From: UBA7887 sp964408735
Lineage (GTDB): Bacteria > Pseudomonadota > Alphaproteobacteria > UBA7887
Assembly (NCBI GenBank): GCA_964408735.1
Contig: CAYPAX010000003.1
Coordinates: forward strand, 13,981-77,980
DNA length: 64,000 nt
Reading direction: 5' to 3'
Shown here one piece after another: positions 8,665-16,982 of this stretch. A program made the position numbers and the translations under genes. Below the pieces are notes generated by a model that worked only from the letters and a program-made list of their open reading frames with translations, did not search any database and had not been told where the DNA came from. The first letter of the stretch is position 1. The number at the start of each line of letters is the position of its first letter.

Positions 8665-9186
8665 GTGCGACGCAAGATCGTCGGCGTGATGGGCTCCGGC
8701 CGCGAGCCCCACGAGGCGCGTGCGTCTGCGCTTGGCGCTTGGCTGGCCAAAGCCGGCTACCACCTGCTGACCGGCGGCGGCGGCGGCGTGATGGCCAGCG
8801 TGTCGCGCGCTTTTGTCGAAACCGAGGACCGGGCCGGCTCGGTCATTGGCGTGCTTCCCGCCGCGGCTGACACACCGAACAGCACACCGCCCGGCTATCC
8901 CAATCCCTGGGTCGAGATCGCCATTCGCACGCACCTGGCGGCGCGGGGCGATGACGGCGGCAACGTCTTGTCGCGCAACCACATCAACGTACTCAGCGCC
9001 GATGTGGTCATAGCGCTGCCTGGCGGCGCCGGAACCCTCAGCGAAGTGCAACTCGCCCTTGCCTATGGCCGCCCGGTTGCGGCACATATCGCCGAGGCGT
9101 CGGAACTGCCCGGCCTGCCGCCCCAAGTCGCCGTCGCGCCGAACCTGGACGATGTCCGCGCCTTTATCGAGACCGCCCTATGCTGA
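8665..9186 (+). CDS. TIGR00725/LOG-like Rossmann-fold protein
   Basis: 173 residues from a GTG start right after the LEA-2 stop (weak AGGA site overlapping that stop); there is no ATG at this position. The nucleotide-binding fold carries GVMGSG at the N-terminus, a Gly-rich loop (TGGGGGVM) and the signature PGGAGTLSE near residues 120-128, found in the TIGR00725/LOG (cytokinin riboside monophosphate phosphoribohydrolase) superfamily. The PGGxGT and Glu residues that form the phosphoribohydrolase site are present, so nucleotide monophosphate cleavage is possible. The gene overlaps the next one by seven bases. Confidence 0.82.
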   Translation: MRRKIVGVMGSGREPHEARASALGAWLAKAGYHLLTGGGGGVMASVSRAFVETEDRAGSVIGVLPAAADTPNSTPPGYPNPWVEIAIRTHLAARGDDGGNVLSRNHINVLSADVVIALPGGAGTLSEVQLALAYGRPVAAHIAEASELPGLPPQVAVAPNLDDVRAFIETALC

Positions 9187-9761
9187 CCCGCCTCTATACC
9201 TCGGTCATGGATCTCGCCGCACGCCGCAGCGCCTTGCGCTGGCTGGCCGGCGTCTCTTTTGTCGAAAGCTCCATCTTCCCGATCCCGCCGGACGTCATGC
9301 TGATCCCGATGATCCTGGCCGATCGCAAGCGCGCCTTCGTCATCGCCGGGGTGTGCACGATCGCTTCGGTATTGGGCGGGCTCGCCGGCTACGCCATCGG
9401 TGCATTGCTATGGGAGACCCTCGGCGCGCCGCTGATCGAGTTTTATGGCTATGTCGAGAAGATGGATCACTTCCGAGCCTATTACGAGGAGTGGGGCGCC
9501 TGGCTGGTCTTCACCTTCGGCATCACGCCCTTCCCCTACAAGGTGATCACCATTACCAGCGGCTTTACCGAGCTCAACCTGCTCACTTTCGTGCTGGCCT
9601 CGGTGCTGGCGCGGGGCCTGCGCTTCTATGTCGTCGCGGGCCTGCTCTACTGGTTCGGCGAGCCCATCCGCGGCTTTATCGAGCGCAATCTCGGCCTCTT
9701 GACCATTCTCTTCGTGGTCGGCCTGTTCGCCGGCTTCGCCGTCATAAAGCTATGGCTGTGA
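9180..9761 (+). CDS. YqaA/DedA-like membrane protein
   Basis: 193 residues with four to five hydrophobic segments. Features of the SNARE-associated/VTT (DedA, YqaA) family are visible: FVESSIFPIPPDVMLIPM near the N-terminus (the E..FPIPP re-entrant motif) and the GITPFPYKVITITSG second motif. These proteins act at the inner membrane in lipid scrambling or proton-dependent homeostasis. It overlaps the upstream Rossmann gene, placing it in the same transcript. Confidence 0.88.
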   Translation: MLTRLYTSVMDLAARRSALRWLAGVSFVESSIFPIPPDVMLIPMILADRKRAFVIAGVCTIASVLGGLAGYAIGALLWETLGAPLIEFYGYVEKMDHFRAYYEEWGAWLVFTFGITPFPYKVITITSGFTELNLLTFVLASVLARGLRFYVVAGLLYWFGEPIRGFIERNLGLLTILFVVGLFAGFAVIKLWL

Positions 9762-9817
9762 AAAATGCCTTGCGACGTATTAGTGCGCTGCGCCGCCGGG
9801 CGTGGTAAGAGGCGGCC

Positions 9818-10351
9818 ATGGCACGTCTTTCGATTCAGGGTCTGATATCGCTGGCGGGAACGCCGTGGCTGGCACTCGCAGCCGCCGCGGCAGCCAGTGC
9901 GGCCATGCTGTCGGCCGCCTTTTTCTTCCAGTTCGTGGTCGGGCTTTTTCCCTGCGAGCTCTGCCTCTATCAACGCTATCCCTATGGCGCGGTGGTCGTT
10001 GTCGGCGTGCTCGGCGCGCTGCTGCTGCGGCGGGGCGGATCGTCCGTGGCCTTGGCCATGCTGCTGGGCGGCCTCTGCGCCATGCTGTTCGCCGTCGATG
10101 CGGGCGTTGCGGCTTTTCATGTCGGTGTCGAGCAGGGCTGGTGGACGGGCAGCGAGTCCTGCGTCGGCGGCGACGTCGACGTGGACGACCTCGAGGCCCT
10201 GCGCCAGGCCATCCTGGATGCGCCGGCGGTGCGCTGCGACGACGTCACCTGGTCGCTGCTCGGCATATCGATGGCCGGCTGGAACTTCCTCGTGGCAACG
10301 AGCCTGACCCTTGCGGGCATGGCGTCGGTGCTGTCATGGCGCAAGGCATGA
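9818..10351 (+). CDS. dsbB: Disulfide bond formation protein B
   Basis: 177 residues with four TM helices. The first periplasmic loop carries the redox-active CELC pair (in FPCELCLYQRYPY, about residues 46-49). The second loop carries Cys residues in SESCVGG and AVRCDD (about 110 and 136). This is the DsbB arrangement: it re-oxidises periplasmic DsbA and passes electrons to quinone. Periplasmic disulfide formation matters for the exported redox proteins encoded later in the window. The stop overlaps the coq7 start (ATGA). Confidence 0.92.
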   Translation: MARLSIQGLISLAGTPWLALAAAAAASAAMLSAAFFFQFVVGLFPCELCLYQRYPYGAVVVVGVLGALLLRRGGSSVALAMLLGGLCAMLFAVDAGVAAFHVGVEQGWWTGSESCVGGDVDVDDLEALRQAILDAPAVRCDDVTWSLLGISMAGWNFLVATSLTLAGMASVLSWRKA

Positions 10352-10899
10352 GTGAGACGGCGGAAAGCAGGCTGCCGGGGGATCCGAAGCGCGAAGCCCT
10401 GGTGGCTCGCATGCTGCGCGTCGACCATGCCGGCGAGCAGGGCGCCAAGCGCATTTATGACGGCCAGCTTGCAGTGCTCGGGCGCGGCCCGGCCGGCCCC
10501 GTGATCAAGCACATGGCCAAGCAGGAACACGAGCACCTGGCGGCCTTCGACGCCTTGCTGACCGCCCGCCGGGTGCGGCCAACCGTGCTGTCGCCATTAT
10601 GGCACGTCGGAGGCTTCGCCCTGGGCGCCGCCAGCGCGCTGCTGGGCACGCGCGCGGCCATGGCCTGCACCGTGGCGGTGGAAGAGACCATCGACGCCCA
10701 TTATCAAAGCCAGATCGATGCCCTCGGCGACGACGAGGCGGAATTGCGCGAGAAGGTCGTCAAGTTCCGCAACGACGAGCTCGAGCATCGCGACACCGGC
10801 CTTGCCCACGGCGCCGAGCAGGCGCCCGGTCATGCGTTGCTCGACAGCGGCGTCCGGGCCGGCACGCGCCTCGCCATCTGGCTTTCGGAGCGCATCTAA
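10348..10899 (+). CDS. coq7: Demethoxyubiquinone hydroxylase (Coq7-type di-iron protein)
   Basis: 183 residues starting at the ATG that overlaps the dsbB stop. Di-iron ligands are visible: RVDHAGEQGA (Glu), QEHEHL (ExxH), VEETIDAHY (Glu and ExxH type) and DELEHRD. Coq7 hydroxylates demethoxyubiquinone in the penultimate part of ubiquinone biosynthesis and is the usual alphaproteobacterial enzyme for this step. An alternative ATG four codons upstream (10336) is less likely because of the deeper overlap. Neighbouring DsbB also works with ubiquinone. Confidence 0.93.
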   Translation: MSETAESRLPGDPKREALVARMLRVDHAGEQGAKRIYDGQLAVLGRGPAGPVIKHMAKQEHEHLAAFDALLTARRVRPTVLSPLWHVGGFALGAASALLGTRAAMACTVAVEETIDAHYQSQIDALGDDEAELREKVVKFRNDELEHRDTGLAHGAEQAPGHALLDSGVRAGTRLAIWLSERI

Positions 10900-10941
10900 G
10901 CCCTTGATCTGAGCGCCGCCATCGGGGACTCTAGGGGCACG

Positions 10942-13458
10942 ATGCGACGCGCCCATGGCGGACCTTACGGGGAACACACGAGCGGCCGACTGACCGCCGT
11001 TCTCGGCCCCACCAATACCGGCAAGACCCATCTCGCGGTCGAGCGCATGCTCGGCCACAGTTCCGGCATGATCGGCTGCCCGCTGCGCCTGCTGGCGCGC
11101 GAGATCTATGACCGCGTGGTGGCGGCGCGCGGCAGCGGCCAGGTGGCGCTGATCACCGGCGAGGAGCGCATCGTGCCGGCGCGGCCGCGATATTGGGTCT
11201 GCACGGTCGAATCGATGCCGCTCGACCAGCGCGTCGAGTTCCTCGCCGTCGACGAGGTTCAGCTTGCCGCCGACCCTGAGCGCGGTCATGTCTTCACCGA
11301 CCGGCTGTTGCGCGCCCGCGGGCTGTCCGAGACCATGTTTCTCGGCGCCGGCACCATGGCACCGTTGCTGGCGCGGCTGGTACCCGGGCTCGAATTCATC
11401 AGCCGGCCGCGCTTTTCCACCCTCAGTCATAGCGGCGCGCGCAAGATCATGCGCCTGCCCCGGCGCAGTGCCGTGGTCACCTTCTCGGCCTCCGAGGTCT
11501 ACCGCATTGCCGAGCTGCTGCGCCGTTTCCGCGGCGGCGCGGCGGTGGTCATGGGGGCGCTCAGCCCGCGCACGCGCAACGCCCAGGTAGCGCTCTACCA
11601 GGCCGGCGAGGTCGACTACCTGGTCGCCACCGATGCCATCGGCATGGGACTCAATCTGGCGCTCGATCATGTCGCGTTCGCCGGGGCGAGCAAGTTCGAC
11701 GGCCGCGAAGCGCGCGACCTGAATCCGGCCGAGATTGCCCAGATCGCCGGCCGCGCCGGCCGCCATACCCGCGACGGCACTTTCGGCACCACCCTCGATG
11801 CGCCGGCCTTCGAGCCCGCGGTCGTGAGCGCCGTCGAGGACCATCTCTTCGAGCCGGTGCGCTCGCTGTTCTGGCGCAACGCCGACCTTGACCTTTCCTC
11901 GCTCGCCGCGCTCCTGCGCAGCCTCGAGGTGCCGCCGCCCGCGCCCGATCTTTTGCGCCCGCGCGAGGCCGAGGACGTCGCCTCCCTGCGCGCCTTGGCG
12001 ACCATGGCCGACATCGCCGACTCCGCCCGGGGCTACGATGCGGTATCGCTGTTGTGGGAGGTCTGCCGCATCCCGGATTTCCGCAAGACCATGGCGGACG
12101 AGCATTTCCAGCTGCTGGCGGCGATCTACCGGCATCTGATGAGCGGCGACGGTGTGCTGCCCGAGGCCTGGGTCGGGCGCATGGTCGACCAGCTCGACCG
12201 CAGCGACGGCGATATCGACGGCTTGGCCACGCGCATCGCCCATGTGCGCACCTGGAACTACATCGCCCAGCGCCCGCACTGGGTGGCCGAGCCGGGCGCC
12301 CTGCGCGAACGAGCCCGCGCCATCGAGGACAAGCTCTCGGACGCCCTGCACGAGCGTCTGACCCAACGCTTCGTCGACCGCAAGACAACGCGCCTGACCC
12401 GGCGCATGCGCGAGAACGAAAGCCTGATCGCGGCCATCAAGCGCAGTGGCGAGGTGGTGGTGGAAGGCGAATATGTCGGCCAGCTGCTGGGCTTCGACCT
12501 GGTGCCGGACGACGCTGAGACCTGGCGCCAGAGCCGTACCTTGCGCGCCGCCGTGCGGGGCGCGCTGGCGCCGGAGATTAGCAAGCGTGCCGGCAGCCTG
12601 GTCTCTGACGGCGACGAGGCCTTCGCGCTGTCTGTCGACGGTACCGTGAGCTGGCGCGGCGCACCCGTAGCGCGGCTGGCAGCGGCCGCCGGCGGCCTGG
12701 CGCCGGGATTGCGCCTGCTGGTCGGCGAGCTTGTCGAGGACACCCCGCGCCGGCGCATGGAACAACGCCTCGCCGCCTGGCTTGGCGGACATATCGCCGA
12801 GGTGCTGGCACCGTTGTGGCGGGCTCGCGACGCCGACCTCGGCGGGCCTGCGCGCGGCGTCGTCTTCCAGCTTACCGAAGGTTTCGGCTGTGTTGCGCGC
12901 AGCGATGTCGACGAGCAGATCGGCGCCCTCGAAGACACTGATCGCAAGGCCTTGGCATCGCTCGGGATCCGCATGGGGCGCGATACGGTCTTTGTTGCCG
13001 CCTTGCTCAAGCCGAAGCCGATGGCTCTGCGCGGCCTGCTCTGGTGCACTGCCAATGGCGAAGTACCCCTCGAGACACCGGACGGGCGGGTCTCGCTGAC
13101 CGATGACAAGACGCTGCCGGACGGCTTCGTCGCGGCCATTGGCTATCGCCGGGTTGGCCCGCTATTGATTCGCGTAGACATGTTCGAGCGCTTCGCCGCC
13201 GAGCTGCGCCGCCGCGCCCGCAAGGGACCGGTGGCAGCGGACGCCGCCCTGCTCAATATCGCCGGCTGTACGGCTGAGCACTTCGACGGTGTCGCAAGAG
13301 CGCTCGGCTATCGCCGCGAGGAAGGCGAGGACGGCGTGTCCTATGTGGCGCCGCCTCGCCAGCGTAGCGCAAAACGCCGCAAGGCGGGTCGCCGGGCCCC
13401 TGCACCCACGGCCTCGCCCTTTGCCGTGCTCGGTACGCTGAAGCGGAGCGGCCGGTGA
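10942..13458 (+). CDS. SUV3-like superfamily 2 RNA helicase
   Basis: 838 residues. Helicase motif I is GPTNTGKTH (about residues 27-35), motif II is VDEVQ (about 104), motif III GAGTMAPL, and motif VI QIAGRAGRH (about 269-277). This is the pattern of the SUV3/mitochondrial-degradosome helicases shared by alphaproteobacteria and mitochondria. A basic C-terminal tail (about 800-838) follows a region that may contact RNA. Expected role: ATP-dependent unwinding of structured RNA. It overlaps the S4-domain gene by four bases (GTGA), as commonly seen in this group. Confidence 0.9.
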   Translation: MRRAHGGPYGEHTSGRLTAVLGPTNTGKTHLAVERMLGHSSGMIGCPLRLLAREIYDRVVAARGSGQVALITGEERIVPARPRYWVCTVESMPLDQRVEFLAVDEVQLAADPERGHVFTDRLLRARGLSETMFLGAGTMAPLLARLVPGLEFISRPRFSTLSHSGARKIMRLPRRSAVVTFSASEVYRIAELLRRFRGGAAVVMGALSPRTRNAQVALYQAGEVDYLVATDAIGMGLNLALDHVAFAGASKFDGREARDLNPAEIAQIAGRAGRHTRDGTFGTTLDAPAFEPAVVSAVEDHLFEPVRSLFWRNADLDLSSLAALLRSLEVPPPAPDLLRPREAEDVASLRALATMADIADSARGYDAVSLLWEVCRIPDFRKTMADEHFQLLAAIYRHLMSGDGVLPEAWVGRMVDQLDRSDGDIDGLATRIAHVRTWNYIAQRPHWVAEPGALRERARAIEDKLSDALHERLTQRFVDRKTTRLTRRMRENESLIAAIKRSGEVVVEGEYVGQLLGFDLVPDDAETWRQSRTLRAAVRGALAPEISKRAGSLVSDGDEAFALSVDGTVSWRGAPVARLAAAAGGLAPGLRLLVGELVEDTPRRRMEQRLAAWLGGHIAEVLAPLWRARDADLGGPARGVVFQLTEGFGCVARSDVDEQIGALEDTDRKALASLGIRMGRDTVFVAALLKPKPMALRGLLWCTANGEVPLETPDGRVSLTDDKTLPDGFVAAIGYRRVGPLLIRVDMFERFAAELRRRARKGPVAADAALLNIAGCTAEHFDGVARALGYRREEGEDGVSYVAPPRQRSAKRRKAGRRAPAPTASPFAVLGTLKRSGR

Positions 13459-13817
13459 GCGAGAGCCTGCGCCTCGACAAGTGGCTGTGGTATGCGCGCT
13501 TTCTCAAATCGCGCAGTCTGGCCAGCAAGCTCTGCGCCGGCGGGCGCGTGCGCATCAACCGCCGGCCGGTGGACAAGGCCAGCGCGCAAGTGCGGATGGG
13601 AGACGTGCTGACCTTCCCGCTCGGGCCCCGCATCCGCGTCGTGCGCATCGCCGCGCTTGGCAGCCGCCGAGGCCCTGCTGCGGAAGCGCAGACGCTATAC
13701 GAGGATCTGTCCGAGCCGATCGCCGAACAGCCGAAGGCGCCGATATCGCGTTCCCGCGGCAGCGGTCGCCCGACCAAGGCCGACCGCCGCGCCCTCGACC
13801 GCCTGCAAGGCAACTGA
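13455..13817 (+). CDS. S4-domain RNA-binding protein (Hsp15-like)
   Basis: 120 residues from a GTG that overlaps the helicase stop. The S4 domain occupies about 5-70 with the RLDKWLWYARFLKSR start and the GGRVRINRRPV turn. The C-terminal tail is basic and low-complexity. The family (Hsp15/HslR-like) binds structured RNA, classically free 50S subunits with stalled nascent chains. Coupling to the helicase suggests shared RNA metabolism. Confidence 0.9.
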   Translation: MSESLRLDKWLWYARFLKSRSLASKLCAGGRVRINRRPVDKASAQVRMGDVLTFPLGPRIRVVRIAALGSRRGPAAEAQTLYEDLSEPIAEQPKAPISRSRGSGRPTKADRRALDRLQGN

Positions 13818-13829
13818 CACCAATTGATA

Positions 13830-14186
13830 TCAGCGCTCCTCGGCGATGTTGGCGACGATATTGACGATATAGGTGGTCGTCACTTCGCCGTCGGGCCGGA
13901 TGCGGCAGACGACGTCGTAGAAGGCACCGCTCTCGGGCGGTTCGATATGCACCACCTCGTCGCAGCGCTGGCCGATGACGCCGAGCGCACTGGCCACTGT
14001 CCTGTAAACCGATTCCATGCTGTCGGGGGTCTCGATGTGCTCGGGTCGAACCGCGAAGCCGATACCGGCATTGATTCCGAAAGCGACCAGCTCGCGCATT
14101 TGCCGCTCGGTCAAGTGCTGGTCCGCCTGCGCCGCCGCCGTGCTCAGCATGGCGGCGGTCACGGCTATGATGGTTAAATTCCGCAT
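13830..14186 (-). CDS. Small secreted protein of unknown function
   Basis: 118 residues with a clear signal peptide (about 1-21, cleavage near AQA-DQ) and two Cys residues in the mature part (about 69 and 91) that could form a disulfide. No family recognised. An AAGGAAGG ribosome-binding site precedes the ATG. It sits alone between the S4 gene (convergent) and rpoH (same strand, upstream-most end at 14232). Confidence 0.7.
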   Translation of the reverse strand: MRNLTIIAVTAAMLSTAAAQADQHLTERQMRELVAFGINAGIGFAVRPEHIETPDSMESVYRTVASALGVIGQRCDEVVHIEPPESGAFYDVVCRIRPDGEVTTTYIVNIVANIAEER

Positions 14187-14231
14187 GGCGCCTTCCTTAT
14201 ACCAATTGGAGGCGCCGAGGGAATGCCTTGC

Positions 14232-15134
14232 TCAGACCTCCGCCAGCACCTCGGCGCGGGCTTCGGCCTGTTCGGCGAGGCTGTCGCGGATCGCCTTCTG
14301 CACCTTTTCGAAGGCGCGCACCTCGATCTGGCGCACGCGCTCGCGGCTGACGCCATAGACCTGGCTGAGCTGCTCCAGGGTCTGCGGGTCTTCGGCGAGG
14401 CGTCGGGCAGTGAAGATGTGGCGCTCGCGGTCGTTCAGCGCGCCCATCGCTTCAGCCAGCATGGCGCGGCGCTGTTTCAGCTCCTCGTCCGCGGCGTAGC
14501 GGGTTTCCTGGTCTTCTTCCTTGTCGACCAGCCAGTCGATCCACTCGCCGTCGCCATCGACCTTGAGCGGCGCGTTGAGGGAATGGTCGGCGCTGGCCAT
14601 GCGGCGGTTCATGCTGACCACCTCGGCCTCGGGCACCGACAGGCGCCGGGCGATCTCGCTGACGGTCTCGTCGGGCAGATCGCCGTCGTCTATGGCCTGC
14701 AATTGGCCCTTGAGCTTGCGCAAATTGAAGAACAGTTTCTTCTGGGCCGCCGTGGTGCCCATCTTCACGAGCGACCATGAATGCAGGATGTATTCCTGGA
14801 TCGAAGCGCGAATCCACCACATGGCATAGGTCGCAAGGCGGAAGCCACGGTCGGGGTCGAAGCGCTTGACCGCCTGCATCATGCCGACATTGCCTTCGGA
14901 GATCAGCTCGCTGACGGGCAGGCCGTAGCCGCGATAGCCCATGGCGATCTTCGCCACCAAGCGCAAATGGCTGGTCACCAGCTTGTGGGCCGCGTCGATG
15001 TCGTCGTGCTCGTGCCAACGCCGGGCGAGCATGTACTCTTCCTCGTGGCTGAGCATGGGGAAACGGCGAATTTCCTCGAGATAGCGGGACAACCCGCCTT
15101 CCGAAGAGACCGTTGGGAGCTTCATGGCGACCAT
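14232..15134 (-). CDS. rpoH: Heat-shock sigma factor RpoH (sigma-32)
   Basis: 300 residues. Conserved sigma-70-family regions 1.2 to 4.2 are present. The RpoH-specific box between regions 2 and 3 is visible as QKKLFFNLRKLKG (about residues 130-142), and the region 4.2 helix-turn-helix reads TLEQLSQVYGVSRERVRQIE. The protein directs RNA polymerase to heat-shock promoters. The ATG at 15134 has a GGAGG site 10 bases upstream; a second ATG three codons in is possible. A CIRCE-type operator lies 43-69 bases upstream of the start, so HrcA repression of rpoH is likely. Confidence 0.95.
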   Translation of the reverse strand: MVAMKLPTVSSEGGLSRYLEEIRRFPMLSHEEEYMLARRWHEHDDIDAAHKLVTSHLRLVAKIAMGYRGYGLPVSELISEGNVGMMQAVKRFDPDRGFRLATYAMWWIRASIQEYILHSWSLVKMGTTAAQKKLFFNLRKLKGQLQAIDDGDLPDETVSEIARRLSVPEAEVVSMNRRMASADHSLNAPLKVDGDGEWIDWLVDKEEDQETRYAADEELKQRRAMLAEAMGALNDRERHIFTARRLAEDPQTLEQLSQVYGVSRERVRQIEVRAFEKVQKAIRDSLAEQAEARAEVLAEV

Positions 15135-15176
15135 GGCTTGTCTACCTCCGGCGCTGTTGCGTCCTGTTCCGCGCCC

Positions 15177-15203
15177 TTAGCACTCTGCATCTTGGAGTGC
15201 TAT
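15177..15203 (-). promoter_or_regulatory. CIRCE-type HrcA operator upstream of rpoH
   Basis: The sequence ttagcactc - nine bases - gagtgctat matches the CIRCE consensus TTAGCACTC-N9-GAGTGCTAA at 17 of 18 positions with the correct 9-base spacer (15186-15194). It lies 43 bases from the rpoH start codon on the side from which rpoH is read. CIRCE is the binding site of the heat-shock repressor HrcA and is usually found before groESL or dnaK. No other gene begins here, so rpoH is the likely target. Confidence 0.88.
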
Positions 15204-15274
15204 ATGGGGCTACGGATTACGGTTGCCACTCAAGCGGCCAGGTGCGACGAGAATTTGTGCGAAACGGGGCAAAA

Positions 15275-16249
15275 TTAAGGCTTTTCCTCCGGCTTTCCGA
15301 ATGATTCCAACAAGCATTTGATATCATTGGGGAAATTCGATTGAAAATACAAGGGGCGGAGCGATAACGGATGCGTGAACCCAAGGAAATAGGCATGCAG
15401 AGCCTGGCGCGGAAAGGCGATTGCCGCCTCGGGGGCGCCTTTTGGCGCGCCTTTGCAGCCCTGGCCATAGACCGGATCGCCCACCAGGGGACAGCCGATC
15501 TCGCGCATATGGACACGGATCTGGTGGGTACGGCCGGTCTCCAGGCGGCAGCGCAGCAGGCTGGCGGCGCCACTGCCGAGCCGCTGTCGCACCCGATAAT
15601 GCGTACGCGCGGGCTTGCCGCCCTTGGCCACCACCGTCATGCGCTTGCGGTTGCGCGGGTCGCGGCCGATATTGCCGCTCACCGAGCCCTGGTGCGGCTT
15701 CGGGGTGCCCCAGACCACGGCTGCGTAGGCGCGGGCAATGCTGTGGGCGGCGAACTGGTCGGCCAGGGCGTGATGGGCCGCATCGGTCTTGGCTGCCATC
15801 ATGAGGCCGCTGGTATCCTTGTCCAGACGGTGCACGATGCCGGGGCGGCGCACGCCGCCGATACCGGACAGCGAGTCGCCGCAATGGGCCAGCAGCGCGT
15901 TGACCAGGGTGTGGTCCGGGTTGCCCGCCGCCGGATGCACGACCAGGCCGGCCGGCTTGTCGATGACGATAAGCGCCTCGTCCTCATAGACCACATCGAG
16001 CGGCATGGCCTGGGCCAGCGGTTCCGCCGCTATCGCCGGGGGCACGGTCAGCGCGACCTGCTGGCCCGGGCGCAGCGCCAGGGCCGGGTCTTTCGCCGCC
16101 ATGCCGTCGACGGTGCCGTGGCCGGCAAGGATCAGGGCCTTGATGCGGCTGCGCGACAGCTCGGGCAGGCTGTCGGCCAGATAGCGGTCGAGGCGCTGGC
16201 GTGGTGCGCCGGCGGAAACCGTGCTTTGGTGGCTGTCGGGCTCGGTCAT
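15275..16249 (-). CDS. RluA/RluD-family 23S rRNA pseudouridine synthase
   Basis: 324 residues. An N-terminal S4 domain (about 15-75, RLDRYLADSLPELSRSR) precedes the catalytic domain with the signature GIVHRLDKDTSGLMM; the Asp in HRLDKDTSG is the catalytic nucleophile. The RLETGRTHQIRVHM motif is also intact. RluD-type enzymes modify helix 69 of 23S rRNA and the layout with S4 fits RluC/RluD. It is divergent from the small membrane protein at 16276 and lies 140 bases before rpoH on the same strand. Confidence 0.92.
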   Translation of the reverse strand: MTEPDSHQSTVSAGAPRQRLDRYLADSLPELSRSRIKALILAGHGTVDGMAAKDPALALRPGQQVALTVPPAIAAEPLAQAMPLDVVYEDEALIVIDKPAGLVVHPAAGNPDHTLVNALLAHCGDSLSGIGGVRRPGIVHRLDKDTSGLMMAAKTDAAHHALADQFAAHSIARAYAAVVWGTPKPHQGSVSGNIGRDPRNRKRMTVVAKGGKPARTHYRVRQRLGSGAASLLRCRLETGRTHQIRVHMREIGCPLVGDPVYGQGCKGAPKGAPEAAIAFPRQALHAYFLGFTHPLSLRPLYFQSNFPNDIKCLLESFGKPEEKP

Positions 16250-16275
16250 GGCCGTAACGGTATAGGATATGCCGC

Positions 16276-16563
16276 ATGAATATACAGGCTCTGAAAGCCC
16301 TGGTGATCGGCATGGGCGTGCTCATCGTCATCGGCGTCACGGTGATCGTGGTGACGGTGTTCAACCGCATCCAGGACCGCCCCGACGCCGCCGAAGAGCC
16401 GGATCGGCTCGAATTGGCGATCCCTGAAGGCGCGACACTGCTCGAGGTGGTGCCGAACGGCCAGCGCCTGGTGTTGCGTCTGGAAACGCCTGACGGTGCC
16501 CAGGTTATGGTCGTCAACCTGCGCACGGGCGCCGTCGAGACCACACTGGTGCTGCGGCCGTGA
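16276..16563 (+). CDS. Small single-TM protein, DUF6476-like
   Basis: 95 residues: an N-terminal membrane helix (about 8-30) followed by a small predicted beta-strand domain (LELAIPEGATLLEVVPNGQR...VMVVNLRTG). It resembles the alphaproteobacterial DUF6476 proteins commonly found next to the RluD gene. Function unknown. The stop overlaps or abuts the start of the JAMM protease gene. Confidence 0.7.
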   Translation: MNIQALKALVIGMGVLIVIGVTVIVVTVFNRIQDRPDAAEEPDRLELAIPEGATLLEVVPNGQRLVLRLETPDGAQVMVVNLRTGAVETTLVLRP

Positions 16564-16982
16564 TGCACCTGGCGGCCTCTCATCTGCGCCGGATCGAGAC
16601 GGCTTGCGAGGCGGCCTATCCCGACGAGGCCTGCGGCCTGCTGGTCGGGCACTGGCAAGGCGACGTGGCCCGGGTCAGCGAGGTTCACGCCAGCGCCAAT
16701 GTGGCCGAGGCCCCGCGCCGCGCTTTCGAGATCGACCCGCAGCTCCTGCTCAGCCTCTACAAGCGCCTGCGCGAAGGCGACCAGACCATGCTCGGCGTCT
16801 ATCACTCCCATCCGGACAATGATGCCCTGCCCTCGGCACGGGATCTTGAGCGCGCGTGGCAGCCGGAGCTGATCTGGCTCATAACGGCCGTGAACGACGG
16901 CCGCGCCGCAGAGACCACCGCTCATTGTCTTGTCGACGGCGCCTTTGCGCCCCTGCCGCTTTGTTTGGAGACCGCTTCGTGA
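16563..16982 (+). CDS. M67 family (JAMM/MPN+) metallopeptidase
   Basis: 139 residues (or 140 from the GTG one codon earlier). The JAMM zinc motif is complete: EACGLLVG supplies the Glu and YHSHP...S..D (HxHx7Sx2D, about residues 81-94) supplies the zinc ligands. Bacterial stand-alone JAMM proteins often process sulfur-carrier proteins (Mec+ type) or other ubiquitin-like tails. It overlaps the threonine aldolase gene by GTGA. No ubiquitin-like partner is visible in the window. Confidence 0.88.
   Translation: MHLAASHLRRIETACEAAYPDEACGLLVGHWQGDVARVSEVHASANVAEAPRRAFEIDPQLLLSLYKRLREGDQTMLGVYHSHPDNDALPSARDLERAWQPELIWLITAVNDGRAAETTAHCLVDGAFAPLPLCLETAS

Noticed and set aside
10597..12792. 731-codon minus-strand open frame opposite the helicase gene
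   Set aside because: It mirrors the codon structure of the SUV3-like helicase (GC-rich third positions keep the antisense frame open) and encodes no recognisable domain.
13820..14210. Short caattg-type motifs on both sides of the small secreted protein gene as terminal repeats
   Set aside because: The shared stretch is only about 10 bases and is self-complementary by chance; flanks do not align.
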